Source: a bacterium
GTDB lineage: Bacteria; SZUA-79; Acidulodesulfobacterales; Acidulodesulfobacteraceae
DNA: 64,000 nucleotides
Direction: 5' to 3'
Assembly (NCBI GenBank): GCA_021809845.1
Contig: JAJZJW010000003.1
Location: 85,785 to 149,784 of the forward strand
In this document: one piece after another, positions 62,000 through 64,000 of the stretch
How positions within the stretch are numbered: position 1 is the stretch's first letter
How the letters are laid out: every line of letters starts with the position of its first letter
Program-made: the position numbers and the translations under genes
The notes under the pieces: generated by a model
What the model saw: only the letters and a program-made list of their open reading frames with translations
Databases searched by the model: none
What the model was told of the DNA's origin: nothing

Positions 62000-63184
62000 T
62001 CAAAAAACTTTGTTTAACAATTCATTGTTTAAACCATAAAACTCACCATCAACATCTTCCTGCTTTTCAGCTTTGATTATAAGGTCATATATGTTTTTTG
62101 GCGTTATATCTCTTCCTCCAAGTCCCATTATATAACCATTCACATTAACTGAATTAATTCTATGCTGATATAAAGCATCCCTGATTTCGCAAGACAATAT
62201 TCCTCCTTTCCCAAGAGATACGGCTTTTTCAATAATAATAGCATTTTTAATATTTTTTAATGCATCAGTAATTTCATCAGCGGGAAAAGGTCTGAATGAC
62301 CTTATTTTAAGAACGCCTATTTTTTTTCCGGATTCTCTTAATTCATCAACGACATCTTTTATAGTACCAAGAACTGAACCCATCGCAACAATAACCGTAT
62401 CGGCGTCATCCATTTTATATGGGTCAATGAGCGCCCCTTCATATTTTCCAAACATTTCTCTGTAATCATTTGCAGCATCTACTATAACGCTTTTAGAATT
62501 ATTTATGGCGTTTGAAAGTCTGAACCGTGTTTCAATATATACCGAAGGCTCGCCGACGGTTCCGAAAGAAAAGGGATTATTTATATCAAGCGTATATTCC
62601 ATATTTAACGGCGGCAAATATTCTCTAACTTTTTCAATATGGTCAATGGTCTCAACAACTTCAAAGGTATGCGTCAGTACAAAACCGTCTACGCAAACCA
62701 TAACCGGAAGCATGACATTAGGATTCTCTGCAATTTTATACGCCTGTATGTGCATATCGTAAGCTTCTTGATTGTTTTCTGCTACTAACTGAATTGCTCC
62801 TGAGTCCCGTAATGCCATAGAATCCTGCATATCGTTCCATATGCTGATAGGAGCCGATACAGCTCTATTGGCAACGGTTAAAACGACCGGTAAGCGCATG
62901 CCTGCAATATTGTAAATAACTTCTTCCATATAGAGCAAGCCTTGTGCTGCCGTGGCAGTATAAGTTCTTACGCCGCATGCACTGGCGCCCAAAACAACGG
63001 AAGCAGCAGAATGTTCACTCTCTACCATAACATACTCTGCTTTCAAATCTCCGTCTGCAACCATTTGAGAAAGATGCTCTACTATATGAGTTTGCGGAGT
63101 AATCGGATAGGCAGAAATTACTTTTGGTTCGGCCATTCTAATGCTATCTGAAATTGCCATCGAACCTTCCAGAACTTTTTTCAT
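62000..63184 (-). CDS. porA: Pyruvate:ferredoxin oxidoreductase alpha subunit
   Basis: This 394-residue subunit starts with the family motif for pyruvate binding, SAYPITPQTHIVEHLSQMV. It continues with YVMVESEHSAASVVLGASA and TYTATAAQGLLYMEE, and has the transketolase C-terminal fold (VIVAMGSVLGTIKDVVDEL). Order upstream is porD, porG. Full length. Confidence 0.95.
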   Translation of the reverse strand: MKKVLEGSMAISDSIRMAEPKVISAYPITPQTHIVEHLSQMVADGDLKAEYVMVESEHSAASVVLGASACGVRTYTATAAQGLLYMEEVIYNIAGMRLPVVLTVANRAVSAPISIWNDMQDSMALRDSGAIQLVAENNQEAYDMHIQAYKIAENPNVMLPVMVCVDGFVLTHTFEVVETIDHIEKVREYLPPLNMEYTLDINNPFSFGTVGEPSVYIETRFRLSNAINNSKSVIVDAANDYREMFGKYEGALIDPYKMDDADTVIVAMGSVLGTIKDVVDELRESGKKIGVLKIRSFRPFPADEITDALKNIKNAIIIEKAVSLGKGGILSCEIRDALYQHRINSVNVNGYIMGLGGRDITPKNIYDLIIKAEKQEDVDGEFYGLNNELLNKVF

Positions 63185-63363
63185 AATTATTTCACCATTT
63201 TTAAATTTTAAATAGTATAGTAAAGGTTAATTAATAATTTGGTTAGTCAGCCAGCCGGTTGGTTGTTAGTTAGCTGACTACCTTACTGTAAATTTAATTA
63301 ACTGATTAAATAGTTTATAATCAGCAATAAATATTTTCAAGCTTTTATATAATAAATACACAA
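63185..63363. other. Gap between porD and porA with nested inverted repeat
   Basis: TAGTCAGC (63244-63251) and GCTGACTA (63273-63280) enclose a near-palindrome CCAGCCGGTTGG. It forms a two-level hairpin in the operon but has no T tract; a processing or attenuation site is possible. Confidence 0.4.
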
Positions 63364-63627
63364 TTATTTTTCTACAAGAAGCATATCAATATCGTCAACA
63401 GGGCATTCTTCCGCACAAATTCCGCATCCTTTGCAATAATCCTCGTCAAAACTATACGTTTTAGTCTTTTTATCCCCAAAGACCACACCTTCGGGGCAAT
63501 AATATATGCAAAGATCGCAACCTGTACATTTATCTAATTTAAAAACAGGAATTTCACTCCTGAACGACCCTGTTTTATTTGAAAGTGCAGACCCCGGTCT
63601 GGCTATAATGCCTAATTTAAAATCCAA
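63364..63627 (-). CDS. porD: Pyruvate:ferredoxin oxidoreductase delta subunit (ferredoxin)
   Basis: The start is set at TTG 63627 because AAAGGAGAG precedes it by a few bases and the longer frame from 63669 has none. The 87-residue protein carries two 4Fe-4S motifs, Cys 34/37/40/44 and 65/68/71/75. It passes electrons from the PorAB core to ferredoxin. The start overlaps porG by 11 nt, implying coupled translation. Confidence 0.9.
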   Translation of the reverse strand: MDFKLGIIARPGSALSNKTGSFRSEIPVFKLDKCTGCDLCIYYCPEGVVFGDKKTKTYSFDEDYCKGCGICAEECPVDDIDMLLVEK

Positions 63628-64000
63628 TTTTCTCTCCTTTAATATAATCGTACGCAGCCTGAGCAGCATCAGCGTTAATTTTCCCTAACTTTGAACCAAA
63701 TCTTGCTTCTATTTCTTGTTTGACCGAATCAATAGAAACTTCTCCGGTAATAGCAGAAAAAGCCCCGAGAAGTGTAGTATTGACTATCGGTTTGCCCAAT
63801 ATTTTCATTGCTATTTTTAAAGCTGGAAACAAAATAATATTTGTCTCATTTATTTTATTATCGCCAAATTTTTTAAGAATTTCTTTTAAATCTGCTTCAG
63901 TGTTTATTATCAATTTACCGCTGTCCTTAAGTCCTTTAGCTACAGGAACGGAAGTTATCAGAGTAACATCCTGGACTATAACATAGTCAGGGTCGTAAAT
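63617..64000 (-). CDS. porG: Pyruvate:ferredoxin oxidoreductase gamma subunit, partial at window edge
   Basis: The C-terminal 127 residues of PorG are seen. The frame is open to the window edge (IYDPDYVIVQDVTLITSVPV leads into an internal TTG at 63913). The typical PIVNTTLLGAFSAITGEVSI and a C-terminal NADAAQAAYDYIKGE follow. It is the first gene of porGDAB. The N-terminus lies beyond position 64000. Confidence 0.92.
   Translation of the reverse strand: MYDPDYVIVQDVTLITSVPVAKGLKDSGKLIINTEADLKEILKKFGDNKINETNIILFPALKIAMKILGKPIVNTTLLGAFSAITGEVSIDSVKQEIEARFGSKLGKINADAAQAAYDYIKGEKIGF

Noticed and set aside
1-64000. tRNA or rRNA genes
   Set aside because: I looked in gaps for T-loop GTTCGA-type boxes and cloverleaf arms by eye and found none; a covariance-model scan would be decisive.

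Overview
The window looks like chromosomal DNA from an AT-rich (roughly 30% GC by eye), Gram-negative, anaerobic bacterium. The support is pyruvate:ferredoxin oxidoreductase of the four-subunit type (porGDAB), the late steps of futalosine-type menaquinone synthesis (mqnE and UbiX/UbiA/UbiD family members), selB, an MTHFR C-terminal-domain protein next to folD, carD, and a long housekeeping block (hisC-aroF-tyrA-aroA-ispH-rpsA-sppA). This fits a deltaproteobacterial/Desulfobacterota-like organism, possibly one of the low-GC acid-environment lineages, but that placement is inference. Nearly all genes are on the minus strand. Only ispD, ispF, a small membrane protein and one exported orphan are on the plus strand.

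Layout. (1) 1-330: the start of a RelE-like toxin gene with its ribbon-helix-helix antitoxin and a perfect 12-bp inverted-repeat operator. (2) 529-3874: a minor-pilin operon of three prepilin-like proteins with an exported protein among them that carries a 12-residue LY repeat array and a collagen-like Gly-X-Y tract. (3) 4258-15545: the most unusual region, a co-directional signalling island. In transcription order it encodes a polytopic membrane protein with a zinc ribbon, a zinc-ribbon single-pass protein, LemA with a zinc ribbon, a TM2 protein, a vWA protein, a zinc-ribbon FHA protein, a pseudokinase-PP2C fusion, and a zinc-ribbon Ser/Thr kinase. The kinase frame continues past one TGA codon into a transmembrane helix and a c-type cytochrome domain. 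(4) 16580-22403: ispD, ispF, gltX, a YacL-like PIN/TRAM protein and carD. (5) 22665-29698: menaquinone genes and selB. (6) 29920-38028: HtrA protease, ClpB, a DUF1844 protein, a second Clp ATPase and Hsp20, a proteostasis block. (7) 39506-58915: hflX, miaA, pgi, cca, xerC, glnD, lapA-like, HIT, sppA, rpsA, ispH, aroA, tyrA, aroF, hisC. (8) 59105-64000: MTHFR_C, folD, porB, porA, porD and partial porG.

How the parts work together. The island pairs a writer (kinase), an eraser (PP2C), a reader (FHA) and a vWA scaffold, as in the vWA-PP2C-kinase (TerY-P) triads known from comparative genomics. Here several proteins share a terminal zinc ribbon, and the kinase seems built to sense through an exported heme domain. 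No Ter or type VI secretion genes are present, so the output is unknown.

The genome also shows pervasive small-scale duplication. Intergenic regions carry private tandem repeats. The 3' ends of selB, tyrA, glnD and ispF are copied just downstream of the gene. Housekeeping enzymes such as IspD and the CCA-adding enzyme carry long Asn/Lys-rich repeat insertions. I saw no rRNA or tRNA genes and no intact transposase or cas gene.
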